A stretch of DNA of 64,000 nucleotides from Martinezella tropici (lineage in GTDB: Bacteria; Pseudomonadota; Alphaproteobacteria; Rhizobiales; Rhizobiaceae), in the NCBI GenBank assembly GCA_000799755.1, contig JUHI01000011.1, positions 1 through 64,000 on the forward strand, written 5' to 3'. The translations under genes were made by a program, and so were the position numbers. The notes beneath the pieces were generated by a model. It made no database searches and was not told where the DNA came from. It saw only the letters and a program-made list of their open reading frames with translations. Shown piece after piece: positions 25,890 through 35,030 of this stretch; position 1 is the stretch's first letter; every line of letters starts with the position of its first letter.

Positions 25890-28486
25890 GGCCTTGCTCC
25901 CCCGGCAGATGCTCTTCGCGCGACGTAGGCGTCGATCGCAATGGCGGCAAGAATGACGAGGCCGTAGATCCCCTGAAGCCAGAGTGGGTCAATGCGCACA
26001 AGCGTCAAACCATTGTTGATCACAAGAAGCAAAAGCGACCCTGCCGCAACGCCGAGAATGGTGCCTGAACCGCCGCGCACCGCGACGCCACCAACAACCA
26101 CGGCCGCAATGACCGTCAGCTCGAAACCGTAAGCGACCCGTGCATCGACTGTGGCATAGCGCGAGGCCCAAAGCGCACCATCGAATCCTGCCAGTAAGCC
26201 TGCCGCAGCAAAGGCCAATAGGATTCGTGGCCTAGCTGGGATTCCGATCAGCCGAGCGCCATCGGGATTTGATCCGATAGCGTAGAGTTCACGACCAAGT
26301 GTCGTGTATCGAAGCACATATCCGGCGGCCAGAAGCGTCGCGATTGCAATGAGGATAATTGCTGGGACACCAAGAATGTTAGCGCTCGTCAAGTCGAGCC
26401 ATGATTGCGGAACCTGATCCGCGCTTACCTGAGTACCCCCGGCCCAAAGACTGTTTAGACCTCGAAATACGGACATTGTCCCGAGCGTTACCACAATGGC
26501 CGGAACTCTCCCGTAAGTGATCACCAGCCCATTCACGACCCCCGCGGCGAGACCTATGCCACAGGCCAACAACACTCCGCCAAGGACCCCGATTTCCGGG
26601 TGAGAATGGAGCGTCGAAGCTGCGCCATATGCGGCCAAACCAATGACGGCCGCAACCGATAGATCAATGTTGCGAGTGATTAGAACAAGCATCTGAGCGA
26701 TGGCGACGATCATCAACAGTCCGGCGTCCATCGCCAGGGCCGAGAGATTTGAACCACTCAGCATGCGAAAATTTACAATCGAGATTGGAACGATCACTGC
26801 GAGCATCGCGGCAACCAATCCGAACTCACGCCGTGCGAATATTTGCTTCAGCAGGCCTTGCTCTGGCACTCGCTCGACGCGCTCGCTGTTTGGATGCGCC
26901 GACTTTGCAACAAGCTCTCCCTCAACCTTTTGAGCGATCGCATCGGTTGCCGCCTCTATGATTTTCTCTTGCGTTGCTTCCTCACGGCCGAAATTGCCGG
27001 AGATACGTCCTTCGCGAAGCACAATCATTCGGTCGGACATTCCCAGTAGCTCTGGAAGCTCTGACGAGATCAGAATGATCGCCATCCCTTGGCTAGCAAG
27101 ATTAGCCATCATCTCGTGGACACCTGCTTTGGACTGCACATCGATCCCTTGCGTCGGCTCATCGAGAATGAGAACCCGGGGATTTGTCGCCAGCCATTTT
27201 GAGAGGACGACTTTTTGCTGATTGCCACCCGATAGTGAACTGACCGGTTGATCATAAGAACTGAAGCGAAGACGCAGCCGATCGAGGAATGGCTCTGCCA
27301 AGCCAAGCTCCTTCGATCGAGACATGAGTCCGCCACGAGTGGCCTCGTCAAGCACTGTGAGGGAGGCGTTGTTCAGGATGGAGAAATCCATAATCAGGCT
27401 CTGGCCAAGTCGGTCCTCAGACACGTAGGCAATGCCCTGCTTCATCGCCTCGCGTGGTGAAGAGAGGTCGACACTCTTGCCGTCGATGGCGATAGTTCCA
27501 TTGGTGGGCTGATCGATGCCGAACAAAACGCGGGCAATCTCCGTGCGCCCACTGCCGACCAGGCCGCCGAAGCCAAGAATTTCTCCGCCGCGCAACTGGA
27601 AAGAAATGTCCTTGAAGACACCATCGAGAGAGAGGTTCTGGACTTCCAGAACAACATCCCCAGGGACGGCAGCATGATGCGGATAGAGATTATCGAGGGC
27701 GCGACCAACCATCATCTGGATCGCCCGCTCGCGCGACAATTCAATCGTCAGTTCTGTACCAACGAGACGACCGTCGCGAAGTACCGTAATTCTATCGGCG
27801 ACACGATAAATTTCATCCATGCGATGGCCGACGAACATCATAGCCACGCCTTGTTTCTTCAGGTCCTCCACAACAGCAAAGAGCCGTTCAACCTCCCTTT
27901 GTGAAAGCGCAGCGGTGGGTTCGTCCATGATCAGAACCCGCGCATTGAGAGAAAGTGCTCGCGCCACCTCGACAAGCTGCTGCTCGGAAGTCCGCAACTT
28001 TCGTAGCGGCAGCGTCGCGTCCGCGTTCAAACCGACGATCTTGAGGAGGCGCTTAGCCTCCGCTTGCATGCCGTTATGATCAAGCTTCCACTGTGTTCCC
28101 GTCTGTCCGATGAACATGTTTTCCGCGATACTGAGGTCGGGGAAGAGACCTGGATGCTGGTGCATGACGGCAACACCTGCTCGCTGCGCCTCCAGTGGCG
28201 ATGACAAGTGCATCGATTGACCACCAATGACGACCGCTCCGGCGTCCGGTCGATGGACGCCAGCGAGAAGCTTTACGCAGGTGCTCTTTCCAGCACCATT
28301 CTCCCCAAGAAGCGCAAGAACCTCTCCCGCTCTCAATTCTATTGTGACATCTGAGACCGCAACCGTTCCGCCGAATCTTTTCGTTACGCCTGCAAGTGAC
28401 GCAACAATGTTGGTATCGACTTGAGTCTGACTGCCGACGGGCAACGAGATCGCGTCATTCATCTCTGACACCAAACTCGATTTCAT
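25886..28486 (-). CDS. Fused sugar ABC transporter: tandem ATPase plus permease
   Basis: One continuous frame of 866 residues joins two proteins that are usually separate. Residues 1-512 are an RbsA/RhaT-like double ATPase. The first half has Walker A GENGAGKS (61-68), signature SEQQLVEVARAL and Walker B VLIMDEPTAAL. The second half has the degenerate GLVGSGRT (308-315), signature SLSGGNQQKV and VLILDEPTQGID. A linker of about 35 residues leads to a permease domain (549-866) with ITRNIDLSVAAVIGLAA, VPAIVVTLGTMSVFRG and AIGSNPDGARLIGI. With the separate permease at 24879 it completes a two-permease importer. It is divergent from the ROK regulator. Confidence 0.9.
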   Translation of the reverse strand: MKSSLVSEMNDAISLPVGSQTQVDTNIVASLAGVTKRFGGTVAVSDVTIELRAGEVLALLGENGAGKSTCVKLLAGVHRPDAGAVVIGGQSMHLSSPLEAQRAGVAVMHQHPGLFPDLSIAENMFIGQTGTQWKLDHNGMQAEAKRLLKIVGLNADATLPLRKLRTSEQQLVEVARALSLNARVLIMDEPTAALSQREVERLFAVVEDLKKQGVAMMFVGHRMDEIYRVADRITVLRDGRLVGTELTIELSRERAIQMMVGRALDNLYPHHAAVPGDVVLEVQNLSLDGVFKDISFQLRGGEILGFGGLVGSGRTEIARVLFGIDQPTNGTIAIDGKSVDLSSPREAMKQGIAYVSEDRLGQSLIMDFSILNNASLTVLDEATRGGLMSRSKELGLAEPFLDRLRLRFSSYDQPVSSLSGGNQQKVVLSKWLATNPRVLILDEPTQGIDVQSKAGVHEMMANLASQGMAIILISSELPELLGMSDRMIVLREGRISGNFGREEATQEKIIEAATDAIAQKVEGELVAKSAHPNSERVERVPEQGLLKQIFARREFGLVAAMLAVIVPISIVNFRMLSGSNLSALAMDAGLLMIVAIAQMLVLITRNIDLSVAAVIGLAAYGAASTLHSHPEIGVLGGVLLACGIGLAAGVVNGLVITYGRVPAIVVTLGTMSVFRGLNSLWAGGTQVSADQVPQSWLDLTSANILGVPAIILIAIATLLAAGYVLRYTTLGRELYAIGSNPDGARLIGIPARPRILLAFAAAGLLAGFDGALWASRYATVDARVAYGFELTVIAAVVVGGVAVRGGSGTILGVAAGSLLLLVINNGLTLVRIDPLWLQGIYGLVILAAIAIDAYVARRASAGGARP

Positions 28487-28561
28487 TCCGCACCGAGAAG
28501 CGGCACTTGGCAGATGTCATTTCGGCCTCCTCACCCAATAAAAGAAACTGATTTTCTCAGC

Positions 28562-28576
28562 CTTTATTTATTAAAG
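28562..28576. promoter_or_regulatory. Candidate ROK-regulator operator
   Basis: The palindrome CTTTA-TTTAT-TAAAG lies in the 211-base A+T-rich gap between the ABC operon (minus) and the ROK regulator (plus). ROK/NagC-type repressors often bind TTTA/TAAA-type palindromes. A TATAAT follows at 28585-28590. Binding is inferred. Confidence 0.4.
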
Positions 28577-28697
28577 CAGTTTACTATAATTATTGTTGCG
28601 GTTCGTCAAGCGTCGTCGTAGAGGTGCTTTTGACAATCGGCAGGCTGCGCGTAAAAGAGCGAGAAGGGTTGAACAGGCAGGGGAACGGAGCGAAGAA

Positions 28698-29951
28698 ATG
28701 GCTGGCAAGGGTAGCAACTCTGTTCAATTGCGTCACTACAATGAGCGAGTGGTGCTTGATGCGGTCCGGCGCTTCGGGGATGCGTCCAAGGCCGAGATCG
28801 CTCGATTCGCACACCTCACTCCTCCTGCAGTTGCGGGAATTGTCGATTCGCTTGTTGCTGCTGGTTATCTGGTCGAGAACGGGAAACGTTTTGGTGAGCG
28901 GGGCCAACCCTCAGCAATGTATCGGCTCTCTGTAGATGGCGCGTATTCGATCGGGCTCCACATTGGTCGACGTGCAATGGACGCCATTTTGATAAATTTT
29001 GCTGGCGAGGCCGTCGCGTTCGAAACACACGAATACGACCACCCTGATCCAGCAAACATTCGGAAGCTTGGGGAAGAAGCAATAAGTCGCTTCAGAAATG
29101 AACTTGGAAAAGAAAGGCAATCTCGACTGATCGGAATTGGGATCTCGGCTCCCTACTTCATCGGTGGGTGGGATGAGGAACTTGGGTTTCCTTCTGACGT
29201 TCAGTTGGCTTGGCGTTCCTTTGATCTTAGATCACATTTTGCTCAATCGGAGTCCCTCACCGTGCTCATCGAGAATGACGCGTCGGCGGCTGCCGTAGCG
29301 GAACTGGTCTACGGCCTTGGGCGACAATACTCGGATTTCCTCCATATTTCGCTGAGCACTTTCGTGGGTGCAGGCCTTGTCCTCGATGGGACGCTGCAAA
29401 CAGGCCCAAATGGAAACACTGCAGCATTCGGCCCGTTTCCGGTGACGCCATCGACACTCAATTCCGTGCCAAAACCGGCGGGACGGTTTGAGGTTCTGTT
29501 ACATCGCGCTTCCATCTACACGCTTGTACAGCATCTGCGACACAATGGCTTTCACATCACAAGGGTACGCGATCTCGACCCAATGCCGGAAGCTGCACGG
29601 AAGCTGGTATCAGAATGGCAGGTTGATTGCGCAGATGCACTAGCTCAAGCAATCATTGGCAGCATCGCTGTGGTTGACTTGGAAGCCGTGGTAATCGACG
29701 GGCTCCTACCTCAATCGCTCCTACATGACACGGTCGAACTTATCCGGCAAAGCTTCACCGAAATGTTGCCGCCAGGTCTTATCCCGCCCGTTATTGCTGC
29801 TGGAGCGCTCGGATCTCGCGGTTCAGCACATGGCGCTAGCTTACTGCCCATTTATTCGATGTTTGGCCCAGATACCGGCGTACTCATGAAAAAGGGCCTG
29901 GACAAAAAGCCACTCATGATCGGCTCTGAATATTATCGTCGAGGCTCGTAA
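28698..29951 (+). CDS. ROK-family transcriptional regulator
   Basis: From MAGKGSNSVQLRHYNERVVL (good GGAACGGAGCGAAG leader) the protein has 417 residues. An N-terminal winged helix (VRRFGDASKAEIARFAHLTP, VAGIVDSLVAAGYLVE) is followed by a ROK sugar-kinase-like domain with LTVLIENDASAAAVAEL and a glycine-rich stretch. The zinc-binding CXCGXXGC motif of typical ROK proteins is not present, so it may be a metal-free variant. It is divergent from the sugar importer and probably controls it in response to the imported sugar or a derivative. Confidence 0.85.
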   Translation: MAGKGSNSVQLRHYNERVVLDAVRRFGDASKAEIARFAHLTPPAVAGIVDSLVAAGYLVENGKRFGERGQPSAMYRLSVDGAYSIGLHIGRRAMDAILINFAGEAVAFETHEYDHPDPANIRKLGEEAISRFRNELGKERQSRLIGIGISAPYFIGGWDEELGFPSDVQLAWRSFDLRSHFAQSESLTVLIENDASAAAVAELVYGLGRQYSDFLHISLSTFVGAGLVLDGTLQTGPNGNTAAFGPFPVTPSTLNSVPKPAGRFEVLLHRASIYTLVQHLRHNGFHITRVRDLDPMPEAARKLVSEWQVDCADALAQAIIGSIAVVDLEAVVIDGLLPQSLLHDTVELIRQSFTEMLPPGLIPPVIAAGALGSRGSAHGASLLPIYSMFGPDTGVLMKKGLDKKPLMIGSEYYRRGS

Positions 29952-29984
29952 CGCATCTCCCTCACGAGTGTAGCTTGATGAAGT

Positions 29985-30463
29985 CGAAGCCATACCGGAA
30001 AAAAGATCGAACCTCCCGTATCGCTACCAAGCGATGCAAAGCCGGTACCGGCAGCCATTGCGGCACCCGATCGGCGGGGATGACGCTTCGCAAAAACGCC
30101 CGCGGTCAGCTGCAGCTTTCCGAGAAGAACGCCGACGGTCTCAGCCAGACGCCTGACCATAGTTGCATCGGAATTCGATTCGCGTGAATGGGCATGGCCA
30201 CAATCCCGACAATGCCGGTGGTGTCGAAGACATCCTTCAGCGTGATGAGAATGCCGTGCAAGGGGCCACGGCAACGTCCGTTTGCGATCTCGGCTTTGGC
30301 CCGATGCGCTTACCCCGGGGCAATTTCCGGCGTCACCGTGTGTAGGCTCGCAATTCTGGGACGAGCCGCGGCCGATTGATGAGGAGATCAATTTTGCAGC
30401 CGTTGCCGCCAGTACAGCTGATGTGCCAAGCGGCTGAGAGCAATACGAATTATACGCGCGCAA
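29985..30463 (-). pseudogene. Amidase-signature enzyme, decayed remnant
   Basis: Pieces of an amidase (AS family) are visible in two frames. One frame reads AEIANGRCRGPLHGILITLK then DVFDTTGIVGIVAMPIHANR, corresponding to the conserved PLHGIPIALKD...DTAG block. The other reads SDATMVRRLAETVGVLLGKL and GSDTGGSI, the latter being the catalytic Ser block. The Gly/Ser-rich loop between them is largely deleted, a stop interrupts the first frame, and the C-terminal half is missing. It therefore cannot make an enzyme. Confidence 0.65.
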
Positions 30464-30532
30464 TCGACCTCATATTTGCAAGCCGACGTAAAAAGAACTA
30501 TCGGGCTATAGTGTCAGGCCCCCAAATTTGAG

Positions 30533-31267
30533 ATGGAGATCGGCATGCTATCGCAGCCGCACCCGTTATACGAACAGGTCAAGTTGCATGTTCTGGAACG
30601 AATTGCCGATGGAACATACCGTCCGGGATCCAAGATCCCGAGCGAGAATCAGCTAGCCGCAGAGCTGGGCGTATCCCGCCTTACCGCGCATCGGGCGCTG
30701 CGCGAGCTAACTGTCAGCGGCGCCCTGCAACGCATCAATGGAGTCGGGACGTTCGTCGCCCAGCCCAAAGCTTCCTCGACCTTTGTTCTTCTGCACAATA
30801 TCGCCGATGATATCCGCAATCGCGGTCAGGTACTTTCCATTCAGGTCCATACTCTCGAGCGTAAGAACGCAACGCCCGAAGTCGCGGAGCGCATGGGAAT
30901 ACGTTCACGCGAGCCGGTCTTTCGCAGCTTGATCGTCTACAGCGCAAACGGCAGCCCGCTGCAGCTCGAGGATCGCTACGTATCGCCCAAATTCGCGCCT
31001 GCCTACCTCAGCCAGGATTTCGCCAAGCAGTCGACAACGGACTATCTGCAACGGATCGCATTACCCACCCGCATGGAACACGAAATCCAAGCCGTCCTTC
31101 CGACCGCAGCAGAAGCTGGCTTTCTCGATCTTCGCGAAAGCGATCCTTGTCTTGTCGTCTCGCGCAAGACCTGGGTCGGGCCGATGGTGACAACCTTTAC
31201 CCGCTTTGTGCACCCCGGCATGCGGCATAGCTTTGTCACCCAGGAAACGATCGACGAGCGCCATTAG
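30533..31267 (+). CDS. GntR-family regulator, HutC subfamily (UTRA domain)
   Basis: The 244-residue protein has a GntR winged helix (PLYEQVKLHVLERIADGTYR, SENQLAAELGVSRLTAHRAL, GVGTFVAQPK) and a C-terminal UTRA ligand domain (RSLIVYSANGSPLQLEDRYV, YLSQDFAKQSTTDYLQRIAL, SRKTW). The subfamily includes HutC, the urocanate-responsive repressor of histidine use. It lies 223 bases upstream of the transporter-lyase operon and in the same direction, with a large palindrome in between. It is similar to the second regulator at 39532. It probably represses the operon and answers an unsaturated-acid intermediate; the ligand is inferred. Confidence 0.88.
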   Translation: MEIGMLSQPHPLYEQVKLHVLERIADGTYRPGSKIPSENQLAAELGVSRLTAHRALRELTVSGALQRINGVGTFVAQPKASSTFVLLHNIADDIRNRGQVLSIQVHTLERKNATPEVAERMGIRSREPVFRSLIVYSANGSPLQLEDRYVSPKFAPAYLSQDFAKQSTTDYLQRIALPTRMEHEIQAVLPTAAEAGFLDLRESDPCLVVSRKTWVGPMVTTFTRFVHPGMRHSFVTQETIDERH

Positions 31268-31441
31268 CACTCACTTTGTTTCACGGACAGACCGGCAATT
31301 CCGCGCAGCTATATTTCAAGCCGCTTCCCTCGAATGCTCTTCAACCTCCTGTTAGACCGCTGAATCCGCTCAATTAATAGGCATACAGGAAGCAGGATGA
31401 AAATTCTTGCTCCTCCTGTTGCGTCGTCCGCTGATTCATGT

Positions 31442-31479
31442 AACCTATATATACAGGTACATATAGGTACATATAGGTT
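31442..31479. promoter_or_regulatory. Candidate HutC-type operator at the start of the betaine-like catabolic operon
   Basis: The stretch begins AACCTATAT and ends ATATAGGTT, perfect 9-base inverted arms. Inside it are a shorter palindrome, ACCTATATATACAGGT, and a direct repeat of ACATATAGGT. It ends 11 bases before the TTG start of the ATPase gene, where a bound repressor would block expression. GntR proteins bind such A+T-centred palindromes. Which of the two HutC-like regulators binds is not known. Confidence 0.65.
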
Positions 31480-31490
31480 GGTGAGAGACG

Positions 31491-32618
31491 TTGATCACTT
31501 TCGAGAATGTGACGAAGCGCTATCATGGTGATGTTGTTGCGGTGAAGGAACTGTCGTTCACGGCGCCGACGGGCAAATTGACGGTGCTTGTCGGCCCTTC
31601 GGGATGCGGCAAGACTACCTCGCTGCGTATGATCAATCGCCTCGTTCGCCCGACCTCGGGCACCATCAAACTTGGTGACGAGCCGACATCGAATATGGAC
31701 GAGGCGATACTTCGCCGCCGCATCGGCTATGTCATTCAACATGCCGGGCTCTTCCCCCATCGAACCGTCGTCGACAATGTCGCCACGACCGCCCGCCTGA
31801 ACGGCACGCCGAAGAAGCAGGCGCGGACAATCGCCATGGAATTGCTCGAACGGGTCGGCCTTTCCGAGGCTTTCGCGCAACGTTACCCCTGGCAACTCTC
31901 CGGTGGCCAGCAGCAGCGCGTCGGCGTGGCGCGCGCCCTGGCATCCAATCCAAAATTCATGCTGATGGACGAGCCCTTCAGCGCCGTCGATCCGATCGTC
32001 CGCACGCAACTACAAGACGAATTTCTCCGCCTGCAGCGGGAAATGAGCAAGACCATCATCATGGTCACGCACGATATCGACGAGGCACTGAAGCTCGGCG
32101 ACCAGGTTGCAGTGCTGCGGGTTGGTGGAGAACTTGCCCAGATCGCGACGCCGCAGGAGTTGCTGACCAGGCCGGCGGATGGATTCGTTGCCGATTTCGT
32201 TGGCCGCGACCGCGGCTATCGCTTCCTGGGATTTGTCGGAGCTGACGGGCGCCTGGCCATAAGAGCCGAACCGACCGCCCGCCTCGGCGACACACCTGAA
32301 ACTGCGCGCAACGCCGCCAGGGATCGATGGCTGCTCGTAATCGACGATCAAGGCAAGCCGCTCGGCTGGACCGAGCCGGCGAGCCTGCGCGGCCCGATCC
32401 GGACCGGCGACCTCAACCTCAGCAGTACCTTTGCCACCGAAAACGATTCCCTGCGACAGCTCCTCGATGCAGCCCTTAGTTCACCCAGCCGGCGCGGTGT
32501 CGTCATCGACGGCAAGGGCCAGTTGATGGGCTGCGTGGCGGTCACCGATCTGGCCGCGCTGCTCGACAGGTCGCCAGAACCCGCAACTGCGAGAACGGGA
32601 GTGGGCCATGCGGTTTGA
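31491..32618 (+). CDS. Quaternary-amine ABC transporter ATPase (OpuBA/OsmV type) with CBS-like tail
   Basis: The 375-residue protein starts at TTG 31491 (ITFENVTKRYHG). Motifs are Walker A GPSGCGKTT, signature LSGGQQQRVGVARAL, Walker B FMLMDEPFSAVD and switch His in MVTHDIDEAL. After residue 250 comes a CBS-like regulatory region (LDAALSSPSRRGVVIDGKGQ, VTDLAALLD), as in glycine-betaine/choline importers. It powers uptake through the two following permeases and overlaps the next gene by 11 bases. Family membership points to betaine, choline or carnitine-like substrates. Confidence 0.9.
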   Translation: MITFENVTKRYHGDVVAVKELSFTAPTGKLTVLVGPSGCGKTTSLRMINRLVRPTSGTIKLGDEPTSNMDEAILRRRIGYVIQHAGLFPHRTVVDNVATTARLNGTPKKQARTIAMELLERVGLSEAFAQRYPWQLSGGQQQRVGVARALASNPKFMLMDEPFSAVDPIVRTQLQDEFLRLQREMSKTIIMVTHDIDEALKLGDQVAVLRVGGELAQIATPQELLTRPADGFVADFVGRDRGYRFLGFVGADGRLAIRAEPTARLGDTPETARNAARDRWLLVIDDQGKPLGWTEPASLRGPIRTGDLNLSSTFATENDSLRQLLDAALSSPSRRGVVIDGKGQLMGCVAVTDLAALLDRSPEPATARTGVGHAV

Positions 32619-33252
32619 CTGGCTGCTGCGTGAATCCGGCAATATCGTCAATCTGTTCTGGTGGCATGTCGGCCTGTCCGCCATTCCGGTGATCGCCGCC
32701 CTTCTTATCTCACTGCCGCTCGGATGGCTGGCGCATAGAAGCGGCCTGTTCAAATCGGTCATTCTCGGAGCGGCCGGCCTGCTTTACACCATTCCGTCGC
32801 TGGCACTCTTCGTGCTCATGCCGCTGGTTCTGCAAACGAAGATCCTCGACCCGTTGAACGTGATCGTGGCCCTCACGGTCTATTCCATGGCGCTGCTTGT
32901 CAGAACCGTCAGCGACGGCCTTGATGCCGTGCCGCCCGACACGCTGCAGGCTGCCACCGCCATCGGATATCGGGCCGCTGGTCGATTCTTTCTGGTCGAG
33001 CTTCCGATCGCGGTACCGGTTATTGCCGCCGGCCTGCGTGTGGCACTCGTTTCCAATGTCAGCGTCGTCTCGGTTGCCGCCCTCGTCGGAACGCCGCAGC
33101 TCGGATTGCTGTTCACGCAAGGACTGCAGCTTCGTTTCGTAACGCCGCTGATCGCCGGCATCGTGCTCTGCCTGCTGCTTGCCATCGTCCTCGACGGGAT
33201 GGTGATCCTGCTCAGCCGCTGGCTCACGCCATGGCGCCCGAGAAAGGCGTGA
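32608..33252 (+). CDS. Quaternary-amine ABC transporter permease (OpuBB type), first
   Basis: The 214-residue protein has five to six membrane helices and the BPD_transp_1 features GLLYTIPSLALFVLMPLVLQ, DGLDAVPPDTLQAATAIGYR and LVGTPQLGLLFTQGLQ. In this family two short permeases form the channel, as here with the gene at 33257. Overlap with the ATPase gene and a four-base gap to the next gene show a tight operon. Confidence 0.9.
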   Translation: MRFDWLLRESGNIVNLFWWHVGLSAIPVIAALLISLPLGWLAHRSGLFKSVILGAAGLLYTIPSLALFVLMPLVLQTKILDPLNVIVALTVYSMALLVRTVSDGLDAVPPDTLQAATAIGYRAAGRFFLVELPIAVPVIAAGLRVALVSNVSVVSVAALVGTPQLGLLFTQGLQLRFVTPLIAGIVLCLLLAIVLDGMVILLSRWLTPWRPRKA

Positions 33253-33256
33253 CCCC

Positions 33257-33982
33257 ATGATCGACTGGTTTCTCAATCCGACACAGTGGCATGGTTCAGG
33301 CGGCATCCCGACCCTGCTTGCCCAGCATCTTCAATATAGCTTTATCGCGCTGCTGATCGCCTTGATCATTGCCCTGCCGATCGGCTTTTATGTCGGACAC
33401 ACTGGCAAGGGAACCTTCCTGATTGCGGGTGCCGCCAATGCGACGCGCGCATTGCCGAGCCTTGGCCTTATCGTGCTGCTCGTCATTCTCGTCGGCCCCT
33501 ATTTCAAATCGGATCTAGCCTTTCTGGTGCCGAGCATCGCCGTCCTCGTGCTGATCGCCGTGCCGCCGATCATGATGGGTGCCTATTCCGGTATTGCTTC
33601 CGTGGATCCGGCTGCCGTCGATGCCGCCAGAGGCATGGGCTATCGCCCACTCGCCCTTCTCTTCAGCGTCGAATTGCCCTGCGCCCTGCCGCTGATCTTC
33701 TCCGGTTTCCGCAGCGCCGCCCTTCAGGTGATATCGACGGCAACGATCGCCGCTTACGTCTCCCTTGGTGGCCTTGGCCGGCTCATCATCGATGGCCGCG
33801 CTCAAAACGACTACATGCAGATGGCCGCTGGCGCCGTTCTCGTGGGTGTACTTGCCCTGATCGTCGACCTCATTTTCGGCCTTGCATCCAGGATCGCAGT
33901 CTCGCCCGGCTTGACGCGCCGGACTGCGAGGGGTGCCGGCATTCGGCACCTTCTTGCCCAACGAAAACAACGGAACAGCTAG
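33257..33982 (+). CDS. Quaternary-amine ABC transporter permease (OpuBD type), second
   Basis: The 241-residue protein belongs to the same permease family as the preceding gene. Features are HLQYSFIALLIALIIALPIG, ATRALPSLGLIVLLVILVG, the EAA loop SVDPAAVDAARGMGYRPLAL and AAYVSLGGLGRLIIDGRAQN. It pairs with the 32608 product. The binding-protein gene follows 11 bases downstream. Confidence 0.9.
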   Translation: MIDWFLNPTQWHGSGGIPTLLAQHLQYSFIALLIALIIALPIGFYVGHTGKGTFLIAGAANATRALPSLGLIVLLVILVGPYFKSDLAFLVPSIAVLVLIAVPPIMMGAYSGIASVDPAAVDAARGMGYRPLALLFSVELPCALPLIFSGFRSAALQVISTATIAAYVSLGGLGRLIIDGRAQNDYMQMAAGAVLVGVLALIVDLIFGLASRIAVSPGLTRRTARGAGIRHLLAQRKQRNS

Positions 33983-33993
33983 AGAGAACGAAG

Positions 33994-34908
33994 ATGTTGA
34001 AGCGAAACATGTTTGCAATCGGCGCCATAGCCATTTCGGCGCTGCTTTCGGTCACGCCACTCGCGCACGCCGGAGATCCCCTTTCCACCAGCACGCCGCG
34101 ATCGAATTCCGACACGATCGTCGTCGGCTCGGCGGACTTCCCGGAAAGCCAGCTGCTGGCAAAGATCTACGCTTTGGCGCTTGGCGCCAAGGGCATGAAG
34201 GTCGACACAAAACTCAATATCGGCAGCCGCGAAGTCTATATGCCGGCATTGCTTGATGGTTCGATCGACCTCATCCCGGAATATGCCGGCGCGACCTTGA
34301 GCTATCTCGACAAGAGCGCGACCGCGCACGCGCCGCAGGATGTCATCGATGCGCTGGCCAAGGTTCTCCCGAAGGGCATTTCCATGCTCAAGGCATCCGA
34401 TGCGCAGGATTCCGACGTGCTGGCGGTGACAGAGGACACGGCAAAGAAATACTCGCTGACATCGATCGAGGATCTGAAGCCTGTTGCCGGCCAGCTGGTC
34501 CTTGGCGGGCCGCCGGAATGGAAGACGCGCAAGGAAGGCGTCGTCGGCTTGCGAGAAGTCTATGGCCTGGAGTTCAAGGATTTCAAAACCCTTGATGTGG
34601 CTGGTCCGCTGACGCTTTCAGCGCTCACAAACGGCCAGGTTGACGCAGCCGACATGACCTCGACCGATCCCGCGATGAAGGGAAACAAGCTGGTCGCGCT
34701 GAAGGACACGAAGAATCTGTTCCCGGCCCAGAACATCGTACCGATCATTGCCGCCGCCAAGGTCGACGACAAGGTCACCGCAGTCCTGAATGCCGTTTCT
34801 GCCGCCCTGACGACCGAGGATCTGATCGAGATGAACGGCCGCCTCGCCAACCAGGAAAGCTTCGATACGGTTGCCGGCGATTGGCTGGCCAAGAACAAAC
34901 TGAACTAA
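33994..34908 (+). CDS. Quaternary-amine ABC transporter substrate-binding protein (OpuBC/OsmF type)
   Basis: The 304-residue protein has a signal peptide (cleavage near AHA-GD) and the OpuAC-type binding domain. Visible elements are VVGSADFPESQLLAKIYALA, LDGSIDLIPEYAGATLSYLD, LVLGGPPEWKTRKEGVVGLR and FPAQNIVPIIAAAKVDDKVT. Ligand pockets of this family use aromatic residues to hold a quaternary nitrogen; Tyr of PEYAG and Trp of PEWKT are candidates here. The ligand is not named by sequence, but a trimethylammonium compound is the family norm. Confidence 0.88.
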   Translation: MLKRNMFAIGAIAISALLSVTPLAHAGDPLSTSTPRSNSDTIVVGSADFPESQLLAKIYALALGAKGMKVDTKLNIGSREVYMPALLDGSIDLIPEYAGATLSYLDKSATAHAPQDVIDALAKVLPKGISMLKASDAQDSDVLAVTEDTAKKYSLTSIEDLKPVAGQLVLGGPPEWKTRKEGVVGLREVYGLEFKDFKTLDVAGPLTLSALTNGQVDAADMTSTDPAMKGNKLVALKDTKNLFPAQNIVPIIAAAKVDDKVTAVLNAVSAALTTEDLIEMNGRLANQESFDTVAGDWLAKNKLN

Positions 34909-35030
34909 TCAGCAATCCAATCCGGCGGTCGTCTGAACCTCTGGCGGCCGCCGCTATCTGGAAAATACAAAAGTCGAGAGACCGCCTTCGCCCCCGCTGT
35001 GAAGCCGGTATCCGTCCAAGGGAGGCGGAC

